Shown here piece by piece: positions 25,041-33,030 of a stretch of DNA of 64,000 nucleotides; positions within the stretch are counted from its first letter, which is position 1; the number at the start of each line of letters is the position of its first letter. The position numbers and the translations under genes were made by a program. The DNA is from Desulfarculales bacterium UBA696. GTDB lineage: Bacteria; Desulfobacterota; Syntrophobacteria; Syntrophobacterales; Syntrophobacteraceae. Below the pieces are notes generated by a model. That model saw only the letters and a program-made list of their open reading frames with translations, did no database searches and had not been told where the DNA came from. The stretch covers positions 124,001 through 188,000 of the forward strand of contig DBMO01000072.1 of the NCBI GenBank assembly GCA_002298995.1, read 5' to 3'.

Positions 25041-25668
25041 ATTTGCCTCGGCATTATCTCTATCGTTTTTGTTGGCCGGATAGGCTCCGGACGGCCAGAA
25101 TTCAAGATTGTGGGGCCGGGATCGGCGTTTTCGAAATTGCGCAACTGTTTCCTCATGTCGTCGATCCCTCTTGATTCCAATCCATCAACTCATCAATGCA
25201 CTTCAAAGATAAATCACGTCGATGGAGAATTTAAGGAACTTAGGAATTTAGTAATGAAAGAGGGAAGAATTTTAATAATAAAACGATGGAGGGATAAAGG
25301 CATTTGGATTCTGAAACCTGGTGTTACGACAGGGTGGGCACGGGTTTGGGGCTCCCGTGGTTTCAGGTATGAGAGTTGTCTTATGCCCTTCGGAATCGGT
25401 GAAAACTGCCGAGACAAACAACCCGGCAAATTTTGACGAAAGCTGACGAAATTTCGGAATAATGGTTAATTTGTGCCGAGCCGATATTATCAATAAATGG
25501 GCAAAAATGCCCTGATTCTTCAATTATGTACATAAGTAAGCGCAAAGCACAAAAGAAGTGTGGCGCACTAATTGCAACCTTGATTTTGCGAAAAATTCAT
25601 GGAATAAGCGTTATCACTTAGTAGACATTTGTCCAAACGGAGAATCTTTAGCATGAAGGGATGCCTCA
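25041..25668. other. Long intergenic region upstream of the papain-family protease
   Basis: About 630 AT-richer bases. A 108-codon frame at 25110-25436 looks like chance. A nested inverted repeat lies at 25311-25366: CTGAAACC pairs with GGTTTCAG, and inside it ACGGG pairs with CCCGT. Towards the 3' end, TGACGAAAGC is followed by TGACGAAATT, and a sigma-54-type promoter is at 25561. Confidence 0.5.
25561..25576 (+). promoter_or_regulatory. Likely sigma-54 (-24/-12) promoter of the protease
   Basis: TGGCGCACTAATTGCA has the invariant GG and GC exactly 10 bases apart and matches most of the consensus TGGCACG-N4-TTGCA. It lies about 93 bases before the protease start. An activator of the RpoN-dependent class would be required. 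Confidence 0.6.
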
Positions 25669-27720
25669 ATGTTTACCGGGAAGGCTAATCGAGTTCTGAG
25701 CCTACTTTTCCTGCTGAGTGCTTTTTCCTTTGTACTCTATTGGTCGCAAAACGCCTCGGCCAATCAAGTTGAAATCGATCAAATAAACCGCCTGATTCAG
25801 GAGCAGGGTGCTCAGTGGGAGGCGGGAGAAACCTCCGTTTCACGCCTTAGCCCTGAAGTGCGGAAAATGCGACTTGGCCTTGCAAAGCAGGCAACCGCTC
25901 CTGCCCAGGGGGCGCAATCCTTCGGAGCTTCGTCGTCACTTTTGAGTGCGCCTTCCGGAAGCTTCGACTGGCGTAATTACGGTTACGTCACACCGCCCAA
26001 GGAGCAGGGAAACTGCGGGGCCTGCTGGGCATTTGCCGCCGCCGGTGCGCTTGAATCCCAGGTCGCGATGTCCACCGGATCGCTTGTGGACCTATCGGAA
26101 CAGGTGCTCGTTTCATGCAGTGGGGCCAATGCCACCGGCGGAGGTTGCAACGGCGGTTATCTGGACAGAGTCTCGAATTATGTGAAAAGTACCGGGATTC
26201 CGGTCGAAGAATGTTTCCCCTATACGCAGTCGAATAACAACTGCGCCAACGCCGCTTGTCCCTACTGGCAAAGCGATGCTTACAAAATTACTGGCTGGCA
26301 CTATGTCGCCCCTACCGTCACCTACTTGAAAAACGCCCTCTACACTTACGGCCCGCTAATTGTGTCCATGGACGTCTACGGCGATTTCTATTCCTACACG
26401 AAAGGTTTGTATAAATACACGAGCGGCACCTACCAGGGCGGCCACGCAATACTGCTGGTGGGCTACGATGATTCGCAGCAGTGTTTCATAGTAAAGAACA
26501 GTTGGGGTGCGGATTGGGGAGAAAACGGTTATTTCAGGATAGCCTACAGCGAGATTAGTTCTGTTGTCAGTTTCGCTCAGGAAACCATTGCCTACGAGGG
26601 CTACACACATTCGCAGACCCAATGCAGCTATTCGCTTTCAGGCACCAGTGGAGCGCTTGGTTCGGCGGGCGGCATTATTACCGTCAATGTTAGCGCCAAT
26701 AACGGCTGCTGGTGGACCGCGGTAAGCAATACTCCCTGGATAACGGTCTCATCCGGCGCAAGTGTCAACGGCGCCGGATCCGTGCAACTATCGGTCCCGC
26801 GGTATACCGGTCCGACCAGGACGGGGACTGCTACGATTGCAGGTACTACTTTCACCCTAACTCAAGGGGTGACCTCGGTGGTGCCGTATGTGGCCGTTGA
26901 CCTGGGTTCGCGGGGAGTGTGGATGCTGCAGGGCGGTGCCTGGCAGCAGATGTCGCAATCTTCGCCCACTCAGATGGCTACATTCGGCCAAAGAGTTGTT
27001 GCAAGCTTCTCGGGCGACGGTATTTACCAATATGACGGCTCGACCGTTACGAAAATCTCATCGAACGGCAGTGTCGAAAACATGATTGGAGCCGACAACA
27101 TATACACGGATTCCGGCGGGCTCTGGCAATGGAACGGTTCATGGGTATCACTTTCCTCCAGCGACCCGAAAAACATTGCTGCCTCGGGATCGATCGTCTA
27201 TGCCGACTTCACCCCATGGGGACTCTGGCAATGGAACGGAACCACCTGGATGCAAATCGATACCAAGGCGCCCATCTCCATGGTTGCCGCCGATACAAAC
27301 CTCTACGCTGACTACGGTGGCTGGGGGCTCTTTAAGTGGAACGGCAGCGCGTGGAGCCAAATTTCACCTACAACCCCCAAAAACATGGTTGCGGCAGGCT
27401 CCCTCCTATACGTGGATTTTTCACCGTGGGGCCTGTGGCAATATGATGGCGCGTCCTGGCAGCAGATAGACCACAATTCGCCGGCCTCCATGATTGCGGC
27501 GGGATCCAACCTTTATGCCACCTATACGGGTTGGGGATTATGGATGTGGAACGGAGCGGGTTGGAGCCAGCTTACCTCTTCAAACCCAACCGATATGGCC
27601 GTATCGGGTTTGAACCTGTATGGAACTTTCGGCTCCCTTGGAATATGGCAGTATAACGGCACCTCATGGGGGCAGATATCCACTTCGGTTGGAGGAAGAA
27701 TCGTCGCCACGGGCAACTAA
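25669..27720 (+). CDS. Secreted papain-family (C1) protease with BACON domain and eight WNG repeats
   Basis: A 683-residue exported protein. A signal peptide covers residues 1-32, then a short pro-region. The C1A peptidase (about residues 97-308) has Gln113, Cys119 in NCGACWAF, His259 in GGHAILLVGYD and Asn277 in VKNSWGADWG, a complete active site. A BACON-like domain spans about 319-402 (GGIITVNVSANNGCWWT, WITVSSGAS, GTATIAGTTFTLTQ). Residues 404-680 hold eight repeats of about 35 residues centred on GLWQWNG-like motifs (at about 416, 451, 484, 518, 553, 588, 623, 658), probably a carbohydrate- or surface-binding beta-propeller. AAGGGATG precedes the ATG. It is monocistronic with its own terminator and a probable sigma-54 promoter. 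Confidence 0.92.
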   Translation: MFTGKANRVLSLLFLLSAFSFVLYWSQNASANQVEIDQINRLIQEQGAQWEAGETSVSRLSPEVRKMRLGLAKQATAPAQGAQSFGASSSLLSAPSGSFDWRNYGYVTPPKEQGNCGACWAFAAAGALESQVAMSTGSLVDLSEQVLVSCSGANATGGGCNGGYLDRVSNYVKSTGIPVEECFPYTQSNNNCANAACPYWQSDAYKITGWHYVAPTVTYLKNALYTYGPLIVSMDVYGDFYSYTKGLYKYTSGTYQGGHAILLVGYDDSQQCFIVKNSWGADWGENGYFRIAYSEISSVVSFAQETIAYEGYTHSQTQCSYSLSGTSGALGSAGGIITVNVSANNGCWWTAVSNTPWITVSSGASVNGAGSVQLSVPRYTGPTRTGTATIAGTTFTLTQGVTSVVPYVAVDLGSRGVWMLQGGAWQQMSQSSPTQMATFGQRVVASFSGDGIYQYDGSTVTKISSNGSVENMIGADNIYTDSGGLWQWNGSWVSLSSSDPKNIAASGSIVYADFTPWGLWQWNGTTWMQIDTKAPISMVAADTNLYADYGGWGLFKWNGSAWSQISPTTPKNMVAAGSLLYVDFSPWGLWQYDGASWQQIDHNSPASMIAAGSNLYATYTGWGLWMWNGAGWSQLTSSNPTDMAVSGLNLYGTFGSLGIWQYNGTSWGQISTSVGGRIVATGN

Positions 27721-27766
27721 TGCCTGGAGGGGACTGAAACCTGCCTCAATAGCAAAGAACAGCCAA

Positions 27767-27809
27767 AACACCGCCCGTCTGACTCAAAGCCAGACGGGCG
27801 GTGTTATTT
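27767..27809 (+). terminator. Terminator of the protease gene
   Basis: A perfect 15-base stem, AACACCGCCCGTCTG/CAGACGGGCGGTGTT (27767-27805), followed by ATTT. Confidence 0.85.
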
Positions 27810-27884
27810 CGACCAGGCGAAAAAGGATTGCCGCACTGCAAAGTCAAATGCACTGCATACGTCGGTGAGCTCTAGTCGGTGAGC

Positions 27885-27920
27885 AAAAAAAAAAGCCCGG
27901 ACGCTGCAGGCATCCGGGCT
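27885..27920 (-). terminator. Terminator of selB (leftward)
   Basis: The stem AGCCCGGA/TCCGGGCT (27894-27920). On the minus strand it is followed by an uninterrupted run of ten T residues. It lies about 130 bases past the selB stop. The 27921-28053 stretch between them holds nothing else recognisable. Confidence 0.9.
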
Positions 27921-28053
27921 GTGGAGGGGTTAGAAAACCTTGAGGGGTTACAAAGAAGAACGGCAGCTCTCGTTGGTTACTTTAATGAAAAATCATTGCG
28001 TATAGAAAAAACGGATTTGCGGAGCATATGCCGCGGGCAGGACATGTTGGGGC

Positions 28054-29982
28054 TTATCCGGCCGCTTTGAGGTCTCTCAATCTTCTTACCTCGCCAACCC
28101 GAATAGTAATCTTCTGGGCGTCGAAATACTCGAGAAGGGGGATGGTGTACTTGCGGCTGGCCTGGGTCATCTCTTTGAACTGGGTCGTTGTGATCTCACC
28201 ATGCTCCCTCAGCCACGCTATGAGGCGCTGCTGGAAATCGGACAGAATGGAGGAATGAAAGTAGATATCGTCCTTGGTCTTTACCAGCATACCCTTTGCG
28301 AGCATCCATTCGAGCACTTCCTGGTGCTGTTTTGGAGTGCCTGGAAGGCTGGCGGCGATTTCGCGGAAAAAGGGCGGTTGCAATCCGGAATCCCGGATAA
28401 TCTTTTCTATTTTCTCGCGAATCGACTCTTCCGCTTTGCTTAGGGCCACCTTGTGAGAAACGAGGCGCACCCACTCCATCTCCTGAACAATCTCCTGCGC
28501 TTCGGCAAGCCTGCGCAGGACGAAGTTGTAGAGCTTGTTTTCGATTGGTTTGGAAAGAAGCGCTGGAATTTCCTCCTTGGCCATACCAGGCTTGAGAGGG
28601 GATTTAAGGTGGTAGTCGGCAACGATTTCCTTGATGGACGTTTCGATTTCCGCGAGCGCCTCAGGGTGTATGAAGCGCCTGTTCTCCTTGTCGTAAATGA
28701 CCGCTTTTTTGTTGCTGGTAAACTGCTGGAGTGTTTTCTCGAGAAATTTATGAGGCAGGTTGGCGCGGATTCGCAGCTCCTGCTCCCCAAGGCCGGCCCA
28801 GCCGGCGTCTTCTATGTGCCAGAGAATTATCTCCGGGTCTTCGCTTTTGAAAAGCAGCTCAAGTGCTTTGGCCGCCTCACGTTTGGCCGATCCCTTGTGC
28901 TTTCGGGGGAGCGGGTGGAGGATAGTGCCGCCGCCGATGGTCTGGACTGGGGAGTAGGAGCGCAGAACAAACCGGTCGCCCCGGAGAACGGCCGTCGGCT
29001 GGTCCAGGCGCACCTGGGCGAAGGTGCTCTCACCCGGCTTAAGTTCGGCGCGGTCCAGAAGCACAATGGTTGCCAGGTGTTCGGCTGTGCCTGAGTGGAA
29101 GCGGATTTTTGCCCGGTGTTTTAGCGGGCGCGGAGCGCTTTTAAGAAGTTCGAGCTGGATATCCACCATGTGAGAGGCGGTAAGGGCGCCGGGTGAGGCC
29201 AGAACGTCGCCTCGCTGGATTAGTTCGCGCTCCATCCCCTGCAGGTTTACGGCGGTCCTCTGGCCTGGCAGCACTTCCTGGACGTCGAGATTGTGAACCT
29301 GCAGCCCGCGCACCTTGCTTTTCAATTCAGATGGATAGATAAAGACGGGGTCGCCGATCTGGAGCCGCCCGGAGATGCTCGTGCCCGTTATGACTGTGCC
29401 GAAGCCGCGCATTGTAAATACGCGATCCACCGGCAGTCGGAACGGGCCGTCGGGGCTTTTGGGCTCGATGTCTTTAAAGAGGCTTGAAAGAGACTGTTTG
29501 AGATCGTTGATTCCCTCGCCGGTTGCTGACGATACTGAAACAATTTCGCAGCCTTCGAGAAAAGTCCCTTTCAAAAAATCCACTATGTCTTCACGGACCA
29601 TGTCAATCCAGTCCGGATCTTCAACCAGGTCCGTTTTGGTGAGGACCACCAGTCCTTTTTTCACCCTGAGCAGTTCGCATATTTCCAGATGCTCGCGGGT
29701 CTGGGGCATTATGCCTTCATCGGCGGCAATCACTAGGGCTACCAAGTCGATTCCGGTTGCGCCGGCAACCATGTGCTTTACGAATTTTTCGTGCCCGGGA
29801 ACATCCACGATCCCAAGGCGCTCGCCCCCTGCAAGGTCCATGTGGGCAAAGCCGAGTTCGATTGTTATGCCGCGCAGCTTCTCCTCTTTGAGGCGGTCGG
29901 TGTCGATTCCGGTCAGTGCCCTGATAAGAGAAGTTTTGCCGTGGTCTATGTGCCCGGCCGTTCCCAGTATGACCTGTTTCAT
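28054..29982 (-). CDS. selB: Selenocysteine-specific elongation factor SelB
   Basis: A 642-residue GTPase that delivers Sec-tRNA to UGA codons marked by a SECIS hairpin. The G domain has GTAGHIDHGKTSL (G1), the RGITIELGF switch, DVPGHEKFV (G3) and LTKTDL (G4). Domains II and III follow, then the C-terminal winged-helix repeats (from about residue 375) that bind the SECIS RNA. The ATG at 29982 (MKQVILGTAGH) is preferred over an earlier frame opening at 30120. Presence of SelB implies selenoproteins, probably formate dehydrogenases or hydrogenases, elsewhere in the genome. No selA, selC or selD was seen here. FdhD and a desulfurase lie 15 kb away. Confidence 0.96.
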   Translation of the reverse strand: MKQVILGTAGHIDHGKTSLIRALTGIDTDRLKEEKLRGITIELGFAHMDLAGGERLGIVDVPGHEKFVKHMVAGATGIDLVALVIAADEGIMPQTREHLEICELLRVKKGLVVLTKTDLVEDPDWIDMVREDIVDFLKGTFLEGCEIVSVSSATGEGINDLKQSLSSLFKDIEPKSPDGPFRLPVDRVFTMRGFGTVITGTSISGRLQIGDPVFIYPSELKSKVRGLQVHNLDVQEVLPGQRTAVNLQGMERELIQRGDVLASPGALTASHMVDIQLELLKSAPRPLKHRAKIRFHSGTAEHLATIVLLDRAELKPGESTFAQVRLDQPTAVLRGDRFVLRSYSPVQTIGGGTILHPLPRKHKGSAKREAAKALELLFKSEDPEIILWHIEDAGWAGLGEQELRIRANLPHKFLEKTLQQFTSNKKAVIYDKENRRFIHPEALAEIETSIKEIVADYHLKSPLKPGMAKEEIPALLSKPIENKLYNFVLRRLAEAQEIVQEMEWVRLVSHKVALSKAEESIREKIEKIIRDSGLQPPFFREIAASLPGTPKQHQEVLEWMLAKGMLVKTKDDIYFHSSILSDFQQRLIAWLREHGEITTTQFKEMTQASRKYTIPLLEYFDAQKITIRVGEVRRLRDLKAAG

Positions 29983-30253
29983 GGAATAGTCTTTCCGAGT
30001 TGTATGTATGTTAAAGACGCCCATAAAGTTAGCAGAATCAGGACATTCTGCACAAGTTTTTAGCGTCTGGTACTTATTAGAACACCCGAGGTGGTTCAAA
30101 CAAAGTACGAGGGGCGGCAAAACCGCTGGCTAAAACGGTTGCGTATCAGGGTGGAGGTTGGAGGGATGCAGCGATTTCTTTGCGAAATATTTTGACATTT
30201 CGGCTTCGGAGATATTATCCTTCCTTGATTCACGAGCCACAGGGAGAGAGAAA
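29983..30253. other. Divergent region selB / aminotransferase
   Basis: This holds the start sites of both divergent genes. A rightward candidate promoter is TTGACA at 30192-30197 with TATTAT at 30213-30218 (15-base spacer) or TTATCC at 30215-30220 (17). Nothing like a tRNA-Sec gene was found. Confidence 0.4.
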
Positions 30254-31471
30254 ATGAAGTTCAATATTGCCGAACGAAGCCGAATGCACCGGTTGCCCCC
30301 ATATGTGTTTGCGGAGGTGAACGCGCTCAAAATGGAGAAACGATGGGCCGGTGAAGACATAATAGACCTTGGCATGGGAAATCCTGACCTTGCAGCGCCA
30401 AAACATATAATCGACAAGCTGGTTGAAGCGGCGAGGAAGAAGCACAATCACCGCTATTCGGCATCCAAAGGAATAACGAGGCTGCGGGAAGGCATTGCGG
30501 AGTGGTATAAAAGAGGCTACGACGTTGACATAGACCCCGAGAGGGAAGCTGTTGTCACCATCGGGGCCAAGGAAGGCCTTTCGCACCTGGTGCTGGTATT
30601 GATAAGCCCCGGGGACGTGGTTTTTGCGCCCAATCCGACCTATCCGATTCATCCCTATTCAGCGATTATCGCGGGGGGCGACGTGCGCTCGGTTCCCATA
30701 GGTCCGGACCGCAATTTTCTCGAAGACCTCCAGACGGCCGTAAAGCAAACCTGGCCCAGGCCGAAACTGCTAATAATCTCCTTCCCGCACAATCCGACAA
30801 CAACCGTCGTCGATCTGGACTTTTTCTATAAGATCGTGGAGTTTGCCAAGGAAAACAAAATGATGGTGATCCACGACCTCGCCTACGCGGATCTCACCTT
30901 TGACGGCTACAAGGCGCCGAGTTTTCTCCAAGTGCCGGAAGCAAGAGAGGTCGGGGTCGAGTTCTTCTCAATGTCGAAGAGCTATAGCATGGCCGGTTGG
31001 CGTGTAGGCTTTTGCGTGGGAAACCCAGAGATGGTTGCGGGTCTTACACGGATAAAGAGTTATCTGGACTATGGAGTGTTTCAGCCTATCCAGATCGCCG
31101 CAACAGTTGCGCTCAAAGGTGACCAGTCATGCGTTTCCGAGATCGTCTCGACCTATCAGTCGCGACGTGACATACTGGTTGACGGCCTGAATCGTCTCGG
31201 GTGGCATACTGAAAAGCCGAAGGGGACAATGTTCGTCTGGGCGCACATCCCCGAACAATTTCGCCACATGGGATCGGTTAAGTTCTCCAAATATCTGATT
31301 GAAGAAGGAAAAGTGGCGGTGTCTCCGGGCCTTGGATTCGGAGAGTATGGGGACGAATACGTCAGGTTTGCCCTGGTCGAAAACGAACTGCGGACCAAAC
31401 AGGCGATAAGAGGCATGCGGCGCGCCCTTCAAAAATCCCAGAGTGAGATTAAAAAGGTAAGAACCGGCTAG
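30254..31471 (+). CDS. Class I/II pyridoxal-phosphate aminotransferase (AlaC/LL-DAP type)
   Basis: A 405-residue fold-type I aminotransferase. It has DLGMGNPDLAAP near the start, SFPHNPTTTVVD (the substrate-side Asn-Pro), HDLAYADLTFDG (the pyridine-nitrogen Asp and Tyr), and the Schiff-base Lys242 in SMSKSYSMAGWRVGF. The closest known types are the AlaC alanine transaminase and LL-diaminopimelate-aminotransferase-like enzymes, and the sequence cannot separate these. It precedes hom in the same direction, which favours a place in aspartate-family amino acid synthesis. The ATG at 30254 has GGGAGAGAG just upstream. The longer frame from 30158 has no such site. Confidence 0.9.
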   Translation: MKFNIAERSRMHRLPPYVFAEVNALKMEKRWAGEDIIDLGMGNPDLAAPKHIIDKLVEAARKKHNHRYSASKGITRLREGIAEWYKRGYDVDIDPEREAVVTIGAKEGLSHLVLVLISPGDVVFAPNPTYPIHPYSAIIAGGDVRSVPIGPDRNFLEDLQTAVKQTWPRPKLLIISFPHNPTTTVVDLDFFYKIVEFAKENKMMVIHDLAYADLTFDGYKAPSFLQVPEAREVGVEFFSMSKSYSMAGWRVGFCVGNPEMVAGLTRIKSYLDYGVFQPIQIAATVALKGDQSCVSEIVSTYQSRRDILVDGLNRLGWHTEKPKGTMFVWAHIPEQFRHMGSVKFSKYLIEEGKVAVSPGLGFGEYGDEYVRFALVENELRTKQAIRGMRRALQKSQSEIKKVRTG

Positions 31472-31518
31472 ATTCAGCGGGCCGGACACCTTGAAGAACC
31501 GAAGGGTCGATGCAGGGT

Positions 31519-31587
31519 GGGCCGGGCTCCATGGCATCGTTCCGGTGCGCACGGGCAGACGGTGGGCATGATGGAGCCGTGCCGGCC
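31519..31587 (+). other. Structured leader upstream of hom
   Basis: GGCTCCAT (31525-31532) pairs with ATGGAGCC (31571-31578), flanked by GGCCGG and CCGGCC that extend the stem with a small bulge. The loop is GC-rich. No T tract follows. It lies about 90 bases before hom and may be an attenuation element or a degenerate intergenic repeat. Confidence 0.4.
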
Positions 31588-31675
31588 TACATTTTTATAG
31601 TTGTTGATGTCTCCGAGCGCCTGCCTGCGGCCAATTACGACCATGCGGGCGGGTTTGGCATTTACAGAGGTTGAT

Positions 31676-32983
31676 ATGAGAAAAATCGGGGTTGGACTGA
31701 TCGGATGGGGAACTGTTGGCAGCGGTGTTGTGCGGGTTCTTTTGGAAAATGCCGAGATAATTGAAAGCCGTCTTGGAGCGCCTATAGAACTCAAGCGCAT
31801 AGCCGACCGCGATATCGAGCGCAGAAGAGCTGTCAAGGTCCCTCGGGAAATGCTCACTACAAACATAGACGACATCCTAGATGACCCCGAGATCGACATT
31901 GCGATAGAACTCATGGGCGGCATCGACTTTCCCAGGGGAGTTATTGCCAAGGCGCTCGCAAAGGGTAAGTACGTGGTGACGGCCAATAAGGCGCTGCTGG
32001 CGCACCACGGCAACGAACTTTTCGACCTTGCGCGGAACAAGGGACGGGCAATAGGCTTCGAGGCGTCGGTGGCCGGCGGAATACCCCTCATCAAATCCAT
32101 TCGCGAAGGTCTAGCCGGAAACCGCATCAACAAAATTTTCGGTATTCTGAACGGCACGGCAAACTATATTCTCACCCGCATGACCGATTCCGGCCTCTCA
32201 TTCGGTGACGCCCTAAAAGAAGCCCAGGAACTCGGGTACGCTGAAGCGGACCCTACCCTGGACATCGAAGGCATGGATACCGCCCACAAACTGGCAATTG
32301 CAAGCGCCATAGCATTTGGAACGCCCATCCAGTTAGATGAGGTCCACGTTGAGGGAATCTCGGGAATCGACTCTCTAGATATACAGTACGCGGAGGAATT
32401 AGGTTATCAGTTGAAGTTGCTCGCAATTGCGCGAAATATCGAGGGCCGTCTGGAAATGCGCGTGCATCCGACCCTTATTCCGAAAAACCATGTGCTGGCA
32501 AGTGTAAAGGGCGCCTACAACGCAGTGCACATCGAGGGCAACGCCGTGGGAGACATCATGCTCTACGGCATGGGGGCCGGAATGATGCCGACCGGGAGCG
32601 CCGTGGTCGGCGATATCATTGACATTGCCCGCGACATTGTCTGCGGTACTCCCTGCCGCATTCCAGCACTCGCCTTCCAGCCCGAGCGGCTCGAAAAGAT
32701 TGAAATAAGGCCCATGTCCGACGTCTCCACCTGTTACTATCTCCGGTTTCAGGCACTTGACCGCCCAGGCGTGCTTTCTAAGATTTCCGGCATACTCGGC
32801 AAGCACCAGATAAGCATCGCGGCAGTCATTCAGAAAGGCCGCCATGAGCAGGAATGGGTGCCGCTGATCATGATCACGCACGAAGCGGTCGAGAGCAACA
32901 TAAGGAAGGCGCTCGACGAGATTTACGGTTTGGACGTAGTACTTGCCCCGACCCCGCTTATTCGGATTGAAAACCATAACTGA
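31676..32983 (+). CDS. hom: Homoserine dehydrogenase
   Basis: A 435-residue NAD(P)-dependent enzyme that reduces aspartate semialdehyde to homoserine, the branch point for threonine and methionine. The Rossmann motif GVGLIGWGTVGSGVV opens the protein. VTANKALLAHHG and the family signature around GILNGTANYILT follow, with YAEADPTLDIEGMDTAHKLAI containing the catalytic acids and lysine. An ACT domain (about residues 350-425, TCYYLRFQALDRPGVLSKIS) provides likely threonine feedback. The ATG at 31676 is chosen because it starts directly at the Rossmann fold. It sits between an aminotransferase and the proposed homoserine kinase. Confidence 0.96.
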   Translation: MRKIGVGLIGWGTVGSGVVRVLLENAEIIESRLGAPIELKRIADRDIERRRAVKVPREMLTTNIDDILDDPEIDIAIELMGGIDFPRGVIAKALAKGKYVVTANKALLAHHGNELFDLARNKGRAIGFEASVAGGIPLIKSIREGLAGNRINKIFGILNGTANYILTRMTDSGLSFGDALKEAQELGYAEADPTLDIEGMDTAHKLAIASAIAFGTPIQLDEVHVEGISGIDSLDIQYAEELGYQLKLLAIARNIEGRLEMRVHPTLIPKNHVLASVKGAYNAVHIEGNAVGDIMLYGMGAGMMPTGSAVVGDIIDIARDIVCGTPCRIPALAFQPERLEKIEIRPMSDVSTCYYLRFQALDRPGVLSKISGILGKHQISIAAVIQKGRHEQEWVPLIMITHEAVESNIRKALDEIYGLDVVLAPTPLIRIENHN

Positions 32984-33030
32984 GCCTTTCCTGCACTCAT
33001 TTGGACTTTATCGGCTGCGAGTTAACTGAG

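Noticed and set aside
25110..25436. 108-codon frame before the protease
   Set aside because: No ribosome-binding site, odd composition, and it runs across an inverted repeat.
25388..25450. Possible cyclic-di-GMP riboswitch before the protease
   Set aside because: A few similar words occur, but the conserved tetraloop and receptor segments of that class are not present.
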